From the NCBI GenBank assembly GCA_002354655.1, contig DELY01000001.1, forward strand, positions 137,085 through 201,084: DNA of 64,000 bases. The letters are read 5' to 3'. The position numbers and the translations under genes were made by a program. Numbering within the stretch: the stretch's first letter is position 1; every line of letters starts with the position of its first letter. Positions 7,918 through 16,344 of this stretch are shown here, one piece after another. The stretch comes from Pseudomonas sp. UBA2684 (lineage in GTDB: Bacteria > Pseudomonadota > Gammaproteobacteria > Pseudomonadales > Pseudomonadaceae). The notes beneath the pieces were generated by a model, which did no database searches, was not told the DNA's origin, and saw only the letters and a program-made list of their open reading frames with translations.

Positions 7918-8035
7918 CCCAGAGTCAGTGCCGTGGCACGGTTCGACTCTCTGAGGCAGATGGTGCGTTGGGGTGTGCTTGCTGGCTTAGTTGTTGACCG
8001 AGCGGTCAGGAAGTCACACTGGCGCGATTATGCGT

Positions 8036-8045
8036 TTGTATACAA
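8036..8045. promoter_or_regulatory. Candidate GntR/FCD operator, permease-distal
   Basis: TTGTATACAA, a perfect palindrome at the edge of the AT-rich part of the divergent control region. Confidence 0.62.
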
Positions 8046-8400
8046 AAAAAGCAAATAATGTTTTCTTTGTTGCGCAAATTGAACCAATAGATTGTCTGCG
8101 CCAGGTTGCAGAGTTGTGCTCGCGACAATCGGTGTCTTGTTTTTATGTAAATTCTAATTAAAACAATACCTTATGATTTTATCCAAATAGCCGGTAAGCA
8201 CCTGCTGCCTACGCGGTAGCCACGGAAAAATGCATGCGCAGGCGGCGTTAAGCTATTTGCTCAGCACAAAAATGAGTTTTTATAAGAAATCAATTTACCC
8301 GCTGCACAGTGAGAAGCGCCGTCGTGGCGATTGTCTGGTGGTTGCACCGATGGGGTGCTTGGCTGGAGCGAGTGGGCATAAAGTGTGCGCAGTGGTTAGA

Positions 8401-8410
8401 TTGTGTACAA
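8401..8410. promoter_or_regulatory. Candidate GntR/FCD operator, gntR side
   Basis: TTGTGTACAA, a perfect match to the consensus, about 160 nt upstream of the regulator start. This suggests autoregulation. Confidence 0.6.
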
Positions 8411-8571
8411 TGCATAAGACTTTTCCCTCTGATTTTTCACCACATACTGCTTGCCAGGTGCTAGGTGAAAAGCAGTAGAGTCTCGCTAGTCAGTTATTGA
8501 AACCCTCTCGGGCTTGGCGCTCCTGGCTTTCAACGACCAGCAAACCGCCGACCTCTTTGACGCGAGCCAGA

Positions 8572-9339
8572 ATGAACGATCAATTGCAGCCCCTTAAGAA
8601 GCAGCCGCGTATCGGCAAAAGCAGCCGCAGCGGGACTCAGGACGATATCGTTTACGCGCATATCTTCGATGCCATCCTCGAGCAGCGCCTGGCACCTGGC
8701 ACCAAGCTCAGCGAAGAAGCCCTCGGCGAGATTTTCGGCGTCAGCCGCACCATCATTCGCCGCGCTCTGTCGCGCTTGGCGCATGAAGGCGTGGTGTTGC
8801 TGCGGCCGAACCGTGGCGCGGTAGTGGCCAGCCCGAGCGTGGAAGAGGCGCGGCAGATTTTTTACGCTCGGCGCATGGTCGAGCGAGCGATCACCGAGTT
8901 GGCGGTGACCTATGCCACTGCCGAGCAACTCAGCGAGTTACGCCAGATGGTCGAAGACGAGCAGAGCAGCTTCTCGCGCGGCGATCGCGGCGCGGGTATC
9001 CGCTTGTCCGGCGAGTTCCACCTGAAATTGGCCGAGGCGGCGAAGAACGCGCCATTGATCAGCTTCCAGCGCAGCTTGGTGTCGCAAACTTCGCTGATCA
9101 TCGCCCAGTACGAAAGCGGCAGCCGTTCGCACTGCTCCTATGACGAGCATAACCAGTTGATCGATGCCATCGAGGCGCGCGATGCGGCCAAGGCCGTGAG
9201 CCTGATGATGCATCACATGGATCACATCGACAGCAAGCTCAACCTCGACGAAGAGAGTGCCTCGGACGATTTGCACGCGGTGTTCTCGCACCTGCTGCAA
9301 ACCAAGAAGAAGCCAGGGCGTAACGCCGCCAATCGCTGA
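8572..9339 (+). CDS. GntR-family transcriptional regulator (FCD subfamily), probable purine-catabolism regulator
   Basis: 255 residues. An N-terminal winged helix-turn-helix (about 25-95; core KLSEEALGEIFGVSRTIIRRALSRL) is followed by an all-helical FCD ligand-binding domain (about 105-235). I chose ATG 8572 (MNDQLQPLKK), with GAGCCAG upstream, because the 25 extra upstream codons look non-coding. It is divergent from the purine permease and embedded among the purine genes. A FadR-type palindrome occurs in its own and its neighbours' promoter regions, so it is the best candidate for the factor that binds them. The effector (urate, xanthine, allantoin or other) is unknown. It ends before a strong terminator. 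Confidence 0.88.
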   Translation: MNDQLQPLKKQPRIGKSSRSGTQDDIVYAHIFDAILEQRLAPGTKLSEEALGEIFGVSRTIIRRALSRLAHEGVVLLRPNRGAVVASPSVEEARQIFYARRMVERAITELAVTYATAEQLSELRQMVEDEQSSFSRGDRGAGIRLSGEFHLKLAEAAKNAPLISFQRSLVSQTSLIIAQYESGSRSHCSYDEHNQLIDAIEARDAAKAVSLMMHHMDHIDSKLNLDEESASDDLHAVFSHLLQTKKKPGRNAANR

Positions 9340-9360
9340 TTGCCGAGCGCCTCCTGAACA

Positions 9361-9392
9361 AGCCCCGCATCGTCGTGATGCGGGGCTTTTTT
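9361..9392 (+). terminator. Terminator after gntR
   Basis: A 10-bp perfect stem AGCCCCGCAT/ATGCGGGGCT (9361-9370 with 9378-9387) with a 7-nt loop, followed by T5. Confidence 0.9.
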
Positions 9393-9452
9393 GTGTTTTG
9401 CACAATCAGGCGCGGCCGTAGGTTAGCGGCATTGCGCTGCCAAGGCTTCAGT

Positions 9453-9509
9453 GCCGCGTAACCCAACAGTGCTGCCTGCAACGCGTGCAATCGCGGTGGG
9501 TTACGCGGC
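9453..9509. repeat. Inverted repeat downstream of guaD
   Basis: GCCGCGTAACCCA (9453-9465) pairs with TGGGTTACGCGGC (9497-9509), a perfect 13-bp stem with a 31-nt loop. It is a REP-like element between the convergent gntR and guaD ends. Confidence 0.6.
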
Positions 9510-9537
9510 GCGGTCTAGCCGACGGATCGCCACCCCC

Positions 9538-10842
9538 TCAATCCCTACGATGCACCGACTGGCCGGCGGCGAAGGTTTCCTTAACCGCGCGGTCGTCGCC
9601 GAGCATGGTCAGGGCGAACAGCTTCTCGTCGAGGGTCTTGGCCTGCTGCATGCGGTAGCTGATCAGCGGCGTGGCGTTGTAGTCGAGCACCACGAAGTCG
9701 GCGTCTTTGCCGCTCTCGAAATTGCCCAGCTTGTCGTCCAGGTACAGCGCGTTGGCACCGCCGAGGGTGGCCAGGTACAGCGACTTGAACGGGTCGAGTT
9801 TCTTGCCTTGCAGCTGCATGACCTTGTACGCCTCGTTCAGCGATTGCAGTTGGCTGAAACTGGTGCCAGCGCCGACGTCGGTGCCCAGGCCGACGCGTAC
9901 GCCATGCTGCTCCAGCGCTTGCAGATCGAACAAACCGCTGCCAAGAAACAGGTTGGAGGTCGGGCAGAAGGCCACCGCCGAACCGGTCTCAGCCAGACGT
10001 TTGCACTCGTCGTCGCACAGGTGCACGCCGTGGGCGAACACCGAGCGCGCGCCGATCAGTTGGTAGTGGTCATACACATCCAGGTAGCCCTTGCGCTCGG
10101 GGAACAGCTCTTTCACCCACTCGATTTCCTTGCGGTTCTCGGACAGGTGGGTGTGCATATACAGGCCCGGGTACTCCTGGTATAGCTGGCCAGCCAGGCG
10201 CAGTTGTTCCGGGGTGCTGGTCGGGGCGAAGCGCGGAGTCACCGCATAATGCAGGCGGCCTTTGCCGTGCCAGCGCTCGATCAGTTCCTTGCTGTCGGCG
10301 TAGCCGGATTCCGCGGTGTCGGTCAGATAATCCGGGGCATTGCGGTCCATCAGCACCTTACCGGCGATCATCCGCAGGTTCAGCGCTTCGGCGGCTTCGA
10401 AGAAGGCGTCCACCGATTGCTTGTGCACCGTGCCGAACACCAGGGCGGTGGTGGTGCCGTTGCGCAGCAGTTCCTTGAGGAAGATCCCGGCCACGTCCGC
10501 AGCGTGGGCCTTGTCGGCGAATTGCTGCTCGGTGGGGAAGGTGTAGGTGTTCAGCCAATCCAGCAGCTGCTCGCCGTAGGAGGCGATCATCCCGGTTTGC
10601 GGGTAGTGGATATGCGTATCGATGAAACCGGGGGTGATCAATGCGTCACGGTACTCGGTGATTTCCACGCCCTTGAGGCTGGGCAGCAGCTCGGCGGCGT
10701 GGCCAACCTGGGCGATCTGGCCATCTTCGACAACCAGCAGGCCGTCTTCGAAGTATTGGTAGGACGCTTCGACGCCGACCACGGCAGGGTCGGCGAGGCT
10801 GTGCAGGATGGCGGCGCGGTAGGCGTGGGTCGTGGTGCTCAT
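9538..10842 (-). CDS. guaD: Guanine deaminase
   Basis: 434 residues. This metal-dependent amidohydrolase deaminates guanine to xanthine, feeding XdhAB. Visible metal and active-site elements are DTHIHYPQ (His at about 77 and 79), MHTHLSEN, FAHGVHL and the late GLGTDVGAG Asp. I started at ATG 10842 (MSTTTHAYR), with AGAGA upstream, rather than the TTG five codons earlier. It is the last gene of the xdhA-xdhB-xdhC-guaD series on this strand, separated from xdhC by a REP element, and no operator precedes it, so it probably depends on the xdhA promoter. Confidence 0.94.
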   Translation of the reverse strand: MSTTTHAYRAAILHSLADPAVVGVEASYQYFEDGLLVVEDGQIAQVGHAAELLPSLKGVEITEYRDALITPGFIDTHIHYPQTGMIASYGEQLLDWLNTYTFPTEQQFADKAHAADVAGIFLKELLRNGTTTALVFGTVHKQSVDAFFEAAEALNLRMIAGKVLMDRNAPDYLTDTAESGYADSKELIERWHGKGRLHYAVTPRFAPTSTPEQLRLAGQLYQEYPGLYMHTHLSENRKEIEWVKELFPERKGYLDVYDHYQLIGARSVFAHGVHLCDDECKRLAETGSAVAFCPTSNLFLGSGLFDLQALEQHGVRVGLGTDVGAGTSFSQLQSLNEAYKVMQLQGKKLDPFKSLYLATLGGANALYLDDKLGNFESGKDADFVVLDYNATPLISYRMQQAKTLDEKLFALTMLGDDRAVKETFAAGQSVHRRD

Positions 10843-10873
10843 GGTTGTCTCTATCAATCGTTGAGTGGGGTCG

Positions 10874-10927
10874 GTAGGAGCGGCCTTGGCTGCGATTGGG
10901 TCTGATCGCGGCCAAGGCCGCTCCTAC
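10874..10927. repeat. REP element between xdhC and guaD
   Basis: GTAGGAGCGGCCTTGGC and GCCAAGGCCGCTCCTAC are exact reverse complements (17-bp arms, 20-nt loop). The GTAGGAGCGGCC motif is a very common Pseudomonas REP sequence. Confidence 0.8.
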
Positions 10928-10980
10928 AGAAATCTGTGCAAGCTCAGGATGTCGGTTGGGCTTCGCTCCTCGGCGCCAAC

Positions 10981-11826
10981 CTACGAGTGTTCGGCTGTGC
11001 TTCTGCGTGACGCCGGCAGCAGTTTGGCGACGCTGGTTTCGCCCTTTTTCACGTCCAGGCCAAAGGTGGCGTTGTAGGTGGCGATCACTTCGCCGGCGAT
11101 GGACACGGCGATTTCCACCGGCAGCTTGCCTTTCACCTCGGCAATGCCCATGGGGCAACGCATGCGCGCCACCACGGCCGGGTCGAAGCCGCGATCACGC
11201 AGGCGGTGTTCGAACTTGGCGCGTTTGGTCTGCGAGCCGATCAAGCCGTAATAGGCGAAATCGTTGCGTTTGAGGATGGCGGCGGTCAGCTCCAGGTCGA
11301 GCTGATGGTTGTGGGTCATGACGATAAAGTAGCTGCCGGCGGGCATGCGTTCGATCTCGTCGATCACCTCGTCATTCACCACTTTGTCGACCCCGGCCGG
11401 GATCTGCTCGGGAAACTCGCTTTCCCGCGAATCGATCCAGCGCACCTTGCAGGGCAGGCTGGCGAGCAGCGGCACCAGGGCGCGGCCGACATGGCCGGCA
11501 CCGAATACGGCGATCTGCGCCTGTGGCTGGCCCATGGGTTCGAACAGCAGCACGGTGGCACCGCCGCAGCACTGGCCGAGGCTGGCCCCGAGGCTGAAAC
11601 GCTCCAGGCGGGTGTCCTGGCTGCGGCTGCTGAGCATTTCGCGGGCCAGCTCCATCGCCTTGTATTCCAGGTGACCGCCACCGATGGTTTCGAAGATGCG
11701 GTCAGCGGTGACCACCATTTTCGAGCCGGCATTGCGCGGGGTTGAGCCGCGTTCTTCGATGATGGTCACCAGCACGCAAGGCTGGCCTTGCTGCTGTAGT
11801 TCGGCGAGGGCGCTGATCCAGCTCAT
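10981..11826 (-). CDS. xdhC: Xanthine dehydrogenase maturation factor XdhC
   Basis: 281 residues. XdhC binds molybdenum cofactor, promotes its sulfuration and delivers it to XdhB. An N-terminal segment with ERGSTPRNAGSKMVV and LGQCCGGATVLLFEP (paired Cys, about 85-99) is followed by a Rossmann-like domain with IAVFGAGHVGRALVPLL. The end carries the CPMGIAEVKGKLPVEIAVSIAGE motif. It follows xdhB on the same strand after a 301-nt gap filled by repeats. XdhC is accessory, not part of the mature enzyme. Confidence 0.93.
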   Translation of the reverse strand: MSWISALAELQQQGQPCVLVTIIEERGSTPRNAGSKMVVTADRIFETIGGGHLEYKAMELAREMLSSRSQDTRLERFSLGASLGQCCGGATVLLFEPMGQPQAQIAVFGAGHVGRALVPLLASLPCKVRWIDSRESEFPEQIPAGVDKVVNDEVIDEIERMPAGSYFIVMTHNHQLDLELTAAILKRNDFAYYGLIGSQTKRAKFEHRLRDRGFDPAVVARMRCPMGIAEVKGKLPVEIAVSIAGEVIATYNATFGLDVKKGETSVAKLLPASRRSTAEHS

Positions 11827-12127
11827 TTGCTCAGCCTCCAGGTAGGCGGCAGTTGTCCCGGGCGTGGCAGGCGCCAGTTGCTTGCCGACGGGTCCAGTAT
11901 GGGTGCCGGAATCGGTCGAGGTGTCTGGGGTTTCGCTTCGGTGTGTTTTGTCATTGTTCTACACCTGTTCGGTTGCGTAGATCCGAGGTTTATTCGCAAG
12001 GCCTACGGCCTCGTAGGGTGGACATGCCGAAGGCTTGTCCGCCACCTGGGAGCCATCGGTGGACAAGGCTTCGCCATGGCCACCCTACAAAAGCGTGCCC
12101 GGATGCAATCCGGGCTACATATTGGCG
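11827..12127. other. xdhB-xdhC gap filled with repeats
   Basis: 301 nt without a gene. It contains the inverted repeat at 12013-12088 and a second hairpin at 12097-12115. Confidence 0.6.
12013..12115. repeat. Inverted-repeat pair after xdhB
   Basis: GTAGGGTGG (12013-12021) pairs with CCACCCTAC (12080-12088), with internal GTGGACA/TGTCC arms. It is followed by GCCCGGAT-GCA-ATCCGGGC (12097-12115). Both are common intergenic repeat forms in Pseudomonas; there is no T-tract, so neither is a simple terminator. Confidence 0.6.
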
Positions 12128-14524
12128 TTATGCCGGTTCTATCTCGACTACCGTCGCGGTCTTGGCCGTTTGCTGCAGTTTCTTCATCTGCTCCACGCCC
12201 CAGAGCACGCGCTCCGGCGTGGCCGGGGCGTCGATGTTCGGTTGTACGCGGTAGTCAGCCAGGCTGGCCACGGCGTCCTTGATCGCACACCACACGGCGA
12301 TGCCGAGCATAAACGGCGGCTCACCGACGGCCTTGGAATGGAACACGGTGTCTTCCGGGTTCTTGCGGTTTTCTACCAGGTTGACGCGCAGGTCCAGCGG
12401 CATATCGGCGATGGCGGGGATCTTGTAGCTGGCCGGGCCGTTGGTCATCAGCTTGCCCTTGCCGTTCCACACCAGCTCTTCCATGGTCAGCCAACCCATG
12501 CCTTGAACGAATGCGCCTTCCACCTGGCCGATGTCGATAGCCGGGTTCAGCGAGGCGCCGACGTCATGCAGGATGTCGGTTCGCAGCATCTTGTACTCGC
12601 CGGTCAGGGTATCGACTATCACCTCGGAACAGGCTGCGCCGTAGGCGAAGTAGTAGAAGGGACGGCCGGCGGCCTTGTCGCGGTTGTAGAAAATTTTCGG
12701 CGTGCGGTAGAAGCCGGTGCTCGAAAGCGACACCTGACCGAAGTAGGCCTTCTGGATCACTTCCTCGAAGCTCAGGAACAGATCGCGCACGCGCACCTGG
12801 CTGTTGCGGAACTCAACGTCTTCCGGGGTGACCTTGTACTCGCGCACCAGGAAGTCGACCAGGCGCTGCTTGAGCGTTTCGGCAGCATTTTGTGCGGCCT
12901 TGCCGTTAAGGTCGGCACCGCTGGAGGCGGCGGTCGGCGAGGTGTTCGGCACCTTGTCGGTGTTGGTGGCGGTGATCTGGATGCGCGAGATGTCCACCTG
13001 CAGCACTTCGGCGACGATCTGCGCGACCTTGGTGTTGAGGCCCTGGCCCATCTCGGTGCCGCCGTGGTTCAGGTGGATCGAACCGTCGGTGTAGATATGG
13101 ATCAGCGCGCCGGCCTGGTTGAGGAAGGTGGCGGTAAAGCTGATGCCGAATTTCACCGGGGTCAGCGCCAGGCCTTTCTTCAATACCGGGCTCTTGGCGT
13201 TGAACGCGCGGATTTCTTCGCGGCGTTTGGCGTAGTCACTGCTGGCTTCCAGCTCGGCGGTCATCTCGTGGATAACGTTGTGCTCGACGGTCTGGTGGTA
13301 GTGGGTGACGTTGCGCTCGGTCTTGCCGTAGTAGTTGGTCTTGCGCACTTCCAGCGGGTCTTTGCCCAGGCTGCGCGCCACCGCATCCATGATCTCCTCG
13401 ATGGCGACCATCCCTTGCGGGCCGCCGAAGCCGCGGTAGGCGGTGTTCGACGCGGTGTTGGTCTTGCAGCGATGACCATTGATGGTGGCATTGCCGAGGA
13501 AGTAGGCGTTGTCGGAGTGGAACATCGCGCGGTCGACGATCGAGCCGGACAGGTCTGGCGAGTACCCGCAGTTGCCGGCCAGTTCGATCTCGATGCCATG
13601 CAGCAGGCCGTTGTCATCGAAGCCGACGTCGTATTCGACGTAGAACGGGTGACGCTTGCCGGTCATCTGCATGTCTTCGACGCGCGGCAGGCGCATCTTG
13701 GTCGGTCGGCCGGTGAGATGGGCGATTACTGCGCACAGGCACGCCGGGCCAGCGGCCTGGGTTTCCTTGCCGCCGAAACCGCCACCCATGCGGCGCATGT
13801 CGATGACGATCTTGTGCATCGGCACGCCGAGCACTTCGGCCACCAGTTTCTGCACTTCGGTGGCGTTCTGCGTCGAGGTGTAGACGAGCATGCCGCCGTC
13901 TTCAGTCGGCATCACCGAGGAAATCTGGGTTTCCAGGTAGAAGTGTTCCTGGCCGCCGATATGCAGGCTGCCTTGCAGGCGGCGCGGCGCGCTGGCCAGT
14001 TCGGCAGCGGAGTTGCCGATCTTGTGCTGGTGGCTGTCGAGGACGAAATGCTTCTTGCGCAGCGCATCGACCACGTCGAGAACCGGCTCGAGGTCTTCGT
14101 ATTCGATGATCGCGGCCATGGCTGCCTTGCGTGCAGTTTCCAGGCTGTCGGCACCCACGGCCAGTACCACCTGGCCAACGTATTCAACCTTGCCGTCCGC
14201 CAGCAGTGGGTCACCGGCGACCACCGGGCCGATGTCCAGCTGGCCGGGTACATCATCCTTGGTGATGGCAATGGCCACCCCAGGAATGGCATAGCAGGGG
14301 CTGGTGTCGATGCTGACGATGCGCGCGTGGGCGCGGTCGCTCATGCGGGCATAGACGTGCAGCTGATTGGGGAACTCCAGGCGGTCGTCGACGTAGATGG
14401 CTTCGCCGGAGACGTGCTTGTCCGCGCTTTCATGTTTGACGCTCTTGCCAACGCCGGTGGTGATGTCGGCGCGGAACAGTTCGGCCAGTTCGGCCTGGCT
14501 TTTAACTACATGATGATTAGACAT
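12128..14524 (-). CDS. xdhB: Xanthine dehydrogenase, molybdopterin-binding large subunit XdhB
   Basis: 798 residues, the usual length for the bacterial molybdenum subunit. It oxidises hypoxanthine and xanthine to urate. The N-terminal part has the a/b hammerhead domain (GKSVKHESADKHVSGEAIYVDD start). The molybdopterin domain follows with MGGGFGGKET, TAYRGFGGPQG and LNHGGTEMGQGLNTK, which contact the cofactor and substrate. The gene overlaps the xdhA stop by 8 nt (ATGTCTAA), so the two are coupled. Downstream are xdhC and guaD. Confidence 0.95.
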   Translation of the reverse strand: MSNHHVVKSQAELAELFRADITTGVGKSVKHESADKHVSGEAIYVDDRLEFPNQLHVYARMSDRAHARIVSIDTSPCYAIPGVAIAITKDDVPGQLDIGPVVAGDPLLADGKVEYVGQVVLAVGADSLETARKAAMAAIIEYEDLEPVLDVVDALRKKHFVLDSHQHKIGNSAAELASAPRRLQGSLHIGGQEHFYLETQISSVMPTEDGGMLVYTSTQNATEVQKLVAEVLGVPMHKIVIDMRRMGGGFGGKETQAAGPACLCAVIAHLTGRPTKMRLPRVEDMQMTGKRHPFYVEYDVGFDDNGLLHGIEIELAGNCGYSPDLSGSIVDRAMFHSDNAYFLGNATINGHRCKTNTASNTAYRGFGGPQGMVAIEEIMDAVARSLGKDPLEVRKTNYYGKTERNVTHYHQTVEHNVIHEMTAELEASSDYAKRREEIRAFNAKSPVLKKGLALTPVKFGISFTATFLNQAGALIHIYTDGSIHLNHGGTEMGQGLNTKVAQIVAEVLQVDISRIQITATNTDKVPNTSPTAASSGADLNGKAAQNAAETLKQRLVDFLVREYKVTPEDVEFRNSQVRVRDLFLSFEEVIQKAYFGQVSLSSTGFYRTPKIFYNRDKAAGRPFYYFAYGAACSEVIVDTLTGEYKMLRTDILHDVGASLNPAIDIGQVEGAFVQGMGWLTMEELVWNGKGKLMTNGPASYKIPAIADMPLDLRVNLVENRKNPEDTVFHSKAVGEPPFMLGIAVWCAIKDAVASLADYRVQPNIDAPATPERVLWGVEQMKKLQQTAKTATVVEIEPA

Positions 14525-15971
14525 ACGCGGTCACCCGGGTTTCGACTTCGGGAGCTTGCAGCTCGAGGAAGAATTTACGCAGCAGATTCTGTGCAGTGAG
14601 CAGGCGGTATTCCTTGCTGGCGCGGAAGTCGCTGAGTGGGGTGAAGTCCTCGGCCAGGGCGGCGCAGGCACGCTCGATCACGCCCGGATACCAGGCCGAG
14701 CCTTGCAGCGCGGCTTCACAGGCCGCGGCGCGTTTCGGAATCGCGGCCATACCGCCAAAGGCGATACGCGCGCTTTGCACCACGCCATCTTCGACCACCA
14801 GGTTGAAGGCGGCGCACACGGCGGAGATGTCATCGTCGAGGCGCTTGGACACCTTGTAGGCGCGGAACGCCTGGCTGGCCTGGTGGCGCGGCACGATGAT
14901 CTTCTCGATAAATTCGGCTTCCTGACGGGCAGTCACCTTGTAGTCGAGGAAGTAGTCTTCGATCGGCAGGGTGCGGCTGCTGTTGCCTTTGCGCAGCACG
15001 ATCTGTGCGCCGAGGGCGATCAGCAGCGGCGGGGCGTCGCCAATCGGTGAGGCGTTGCCGATATTGCCGCCCAGGGTGCCCTGGTTGCGGATTTGCAGGG
15101 AGGCGAAGCGGTGCAGCAGCTCGCCGAAGTCCGGGTAGTCCTGGGCCAGGGCGGCGTAGCAATCGGACAGCGCGGTGGCGGCACCGATTTCGATGCTTTC
15201 GGCGGTCACTTCGACGCGTTTCATCGCCTCGATATGGCCGACGTAGATCATCACCGGCAGCTCGCGGTGGAACTGGGTGACTTCCAGGGCCAGGTCGGTG
15301 CCGCCAGCGAGCAGGCGGGCTTCCGGGTTGGCGGCGTAGAGATCGGCCAAATCGGCGACGGTCAGCGGCAGCAGGCAGCGTTTGTCGCCGCTGTTGAGCT
15401 CGGCGGTGTCACGTGGGGCGATGGCTTTCAGTTGCGCGACGGTCTGCGCTTCGGCAGCGTCGAACTGATCGGGCTGTTTCTGGCAGCAGGCCTGCTCGGC
15501 AGCATCGATAATCGGGCGGTAGCCAGTACAGCGGCACAGGTTGCCGGCCAGGGCTTCCATGGTGTCAGCCTTGTCGAAGCCGCCGCTGCCTGACGCGGCC
15601 CGGTTCTTCTGCAGGGCGAACAGCGACATGACAAAGCCAGGGGTGCAGAAGCCGCACTGCGAGCCATGGCAGTCGACCATGGCCTGCTGCACGCTGTGCA
15701 GTTTGCCCTGGTGCTTGAGGTCTTCGACCGTGATCAGCTGTTTGCCGTGCAAGGAGGAAACGAAGGTCAGGCAGGAGTTGAGGGTGCGATAACGCACGCG
15801 CTCGCCGTCCAGCTCACCTACTACCACGGTGCAGGCACCACAGTCGCCAGAAGCGCAGCCTTCTTTGGTTCCGGATTTGCCAAGATGCTCACGCAGGTAA
15901 TTGAGCACGGTGACGTTTGGGTCCAGGGCATGCTCAGTATGCAGCTCCCGGTTGAGTAAAAACTGGATCAA
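14517..15971 (-). CDS. xdhA: Xanthine dehydrogenase, FAD and iron-sulfur small subunit XdhA
   Basis: 484 residues. It carries electrons from the molybdenum centre to NAD. The plant-type [2Fe-2S] ligands are C39, C44, C47 and C69. The second cluster ligands are C106 and C109 (CGFC) with C146 and C148 (CRC). The FAD domain starts near residue 200 and includes LLAGGTDLALEV and GNIGNASPIGDAPP. It is the first gene of the xdhA-xdhB-xdhC-guaD series. A one-mismatch copy of the purine operator (15996-16005) lies 25 nt before its ATG. Confidence 0.95.
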   Translation of the reverse strand: MIQFLLNRELHTEHALDPNVTVLNYLREHLGKSGTKEGCASGDCGACTVVVGELDGERVRYRTLNSCLTFVSSLHGKQLITVEDLKHQGKLHSVQQAMVDCHGSQCGFCTPGFVMSLFALQKNRAASGSGGFDKADTMEALAGNLCRCTGYRPIIDAAEQACCQKQPDQFDAAEAQTVAQLKAIAPRDTAELNSGDKRCLLPLTVADLADLYAANPEARLLAGGTDLALEVTQFHRELPVMIYVGHIEAMKRVEVTAESIEIGAATALSDCYAALAQDYPDFGELLHRFASLQIRNQGTLGGNIGNASPIGDAPPLLIALGAQIVLRKGNSSRTLPIEDYFLDYKVTARQEAEFIEKIIVPRHQASQAFRAYKVSKRLDDDISAVCAAFNLVVEDGVVQSARIAFGGMAAIPKRAAACEAALQGSAWYPGVIERACAALAEDFTPLSDFRASKEYRLLTAQNLLRKFFLELQAPEVETRVTAYV

Positions 15972-15995
15972 GGACGACCTCCAGGCACTTTATTG

Positions 15996-16005
15996 TTGTG
16001 TACGA
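15996..16005. promoter_or_regulatory. Candidate GntR/FCD operator, xdhA
   Basis: TTGTGTACGA, one mismatch from the TTGTRTACAA palindrome, 25 nt upstream of the xdhA ATG. Confidence 0.5.
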
Positions 16006-16082
16006 GCGACTCGCCAGGATGGGCTCGCACTGAGGCCCTGGCATACGTTGCATGGGGCCAATCTAGAGTTTTCTGACTTTTG

Positions 16083-16101
16083 GGTCAATAAATATTTGAC
16101 C
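16083..16101. promoter_or_regulatory. AT-rich inverted repeat upstream of xdhA
   Basis: GGTCAA-TAAATAT-TTGACC, a perfect 6-bp dyad with a 7-nt centre, about 112 nt upstream of xdhA. It differs from the GntR palindrome and could be a second activator or repressor site. Confidence 0.4.
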
Positions 16102-16294
16102 TTATGGTCAGGGAATTGTCATGCGATTCGGTTATGAGCCAGGGGGCCACAAGGGATTGCCTTAAAGGCTAGCGGATTTTGTGCCAGCGCAGGCTCTGTA
16201 ACGGGGGATTCAGGCGAGAGGCGATTGACCGTGCAGGGTGGGCTTCGGCCCACCAGGGCCCGATGAGCGGCGAGTGTTGCAGGTTGGCACCATG

Positions 16295-16327
16295 AAAAAA
16301 GCCCCGAAGACCTGCATCTTCGGGGCT
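16295..16327 (-). terminator. Terminator after alkB
   Basis: AGCCCCGAAGA and TCTTCGGGGCT form a perfect 11-bp stem with a 6-nt loop, followed on the minus strand by T6. Confidence 0.92.
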
Positions 16328-16344
16328 GAGTGGTGCCGCGTTGT

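Larger units (their letters stand above)
7884..8571. other. Divergent permease/gntR control region
   Basis: 688 nt with no convincing gene. The part from about 8030 to 8200 is clearly AT-rich against its surroundings. Three TTGTRTACAA-type sites lie here (7908, 8036, 8401). An open frame at 8230-8478 has no ribosome binding site and no recognisable protein. Confidence 0.6.
15972..16344. other. Gap upstream of xdhA and downstream of alkB
   Basis: 373 nt. It holds the xdhA operator, an AT-rich inverted repeat (16083-16101), a GGTGGGC-TTCG-GCCCACC hairpin (16237-16254) and the alkB terminator. I see no gene. Confidence 0.6.

Noticed and set aside
8230-8478. 82-codon frame in the permease-gntR gap
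   Set aside because: No ribosome binding site, no domain, and it covers a candidate operator; more likely control DNA.
12035-14599. Very long plus-strand open frame (854 codons) opposite xdhB
   Set aside because: It is a shadow of xdhB in GC-rich DNA: no ribosome site, no recognisable protein, and the minus strand encodes a complete conserved enzyme.
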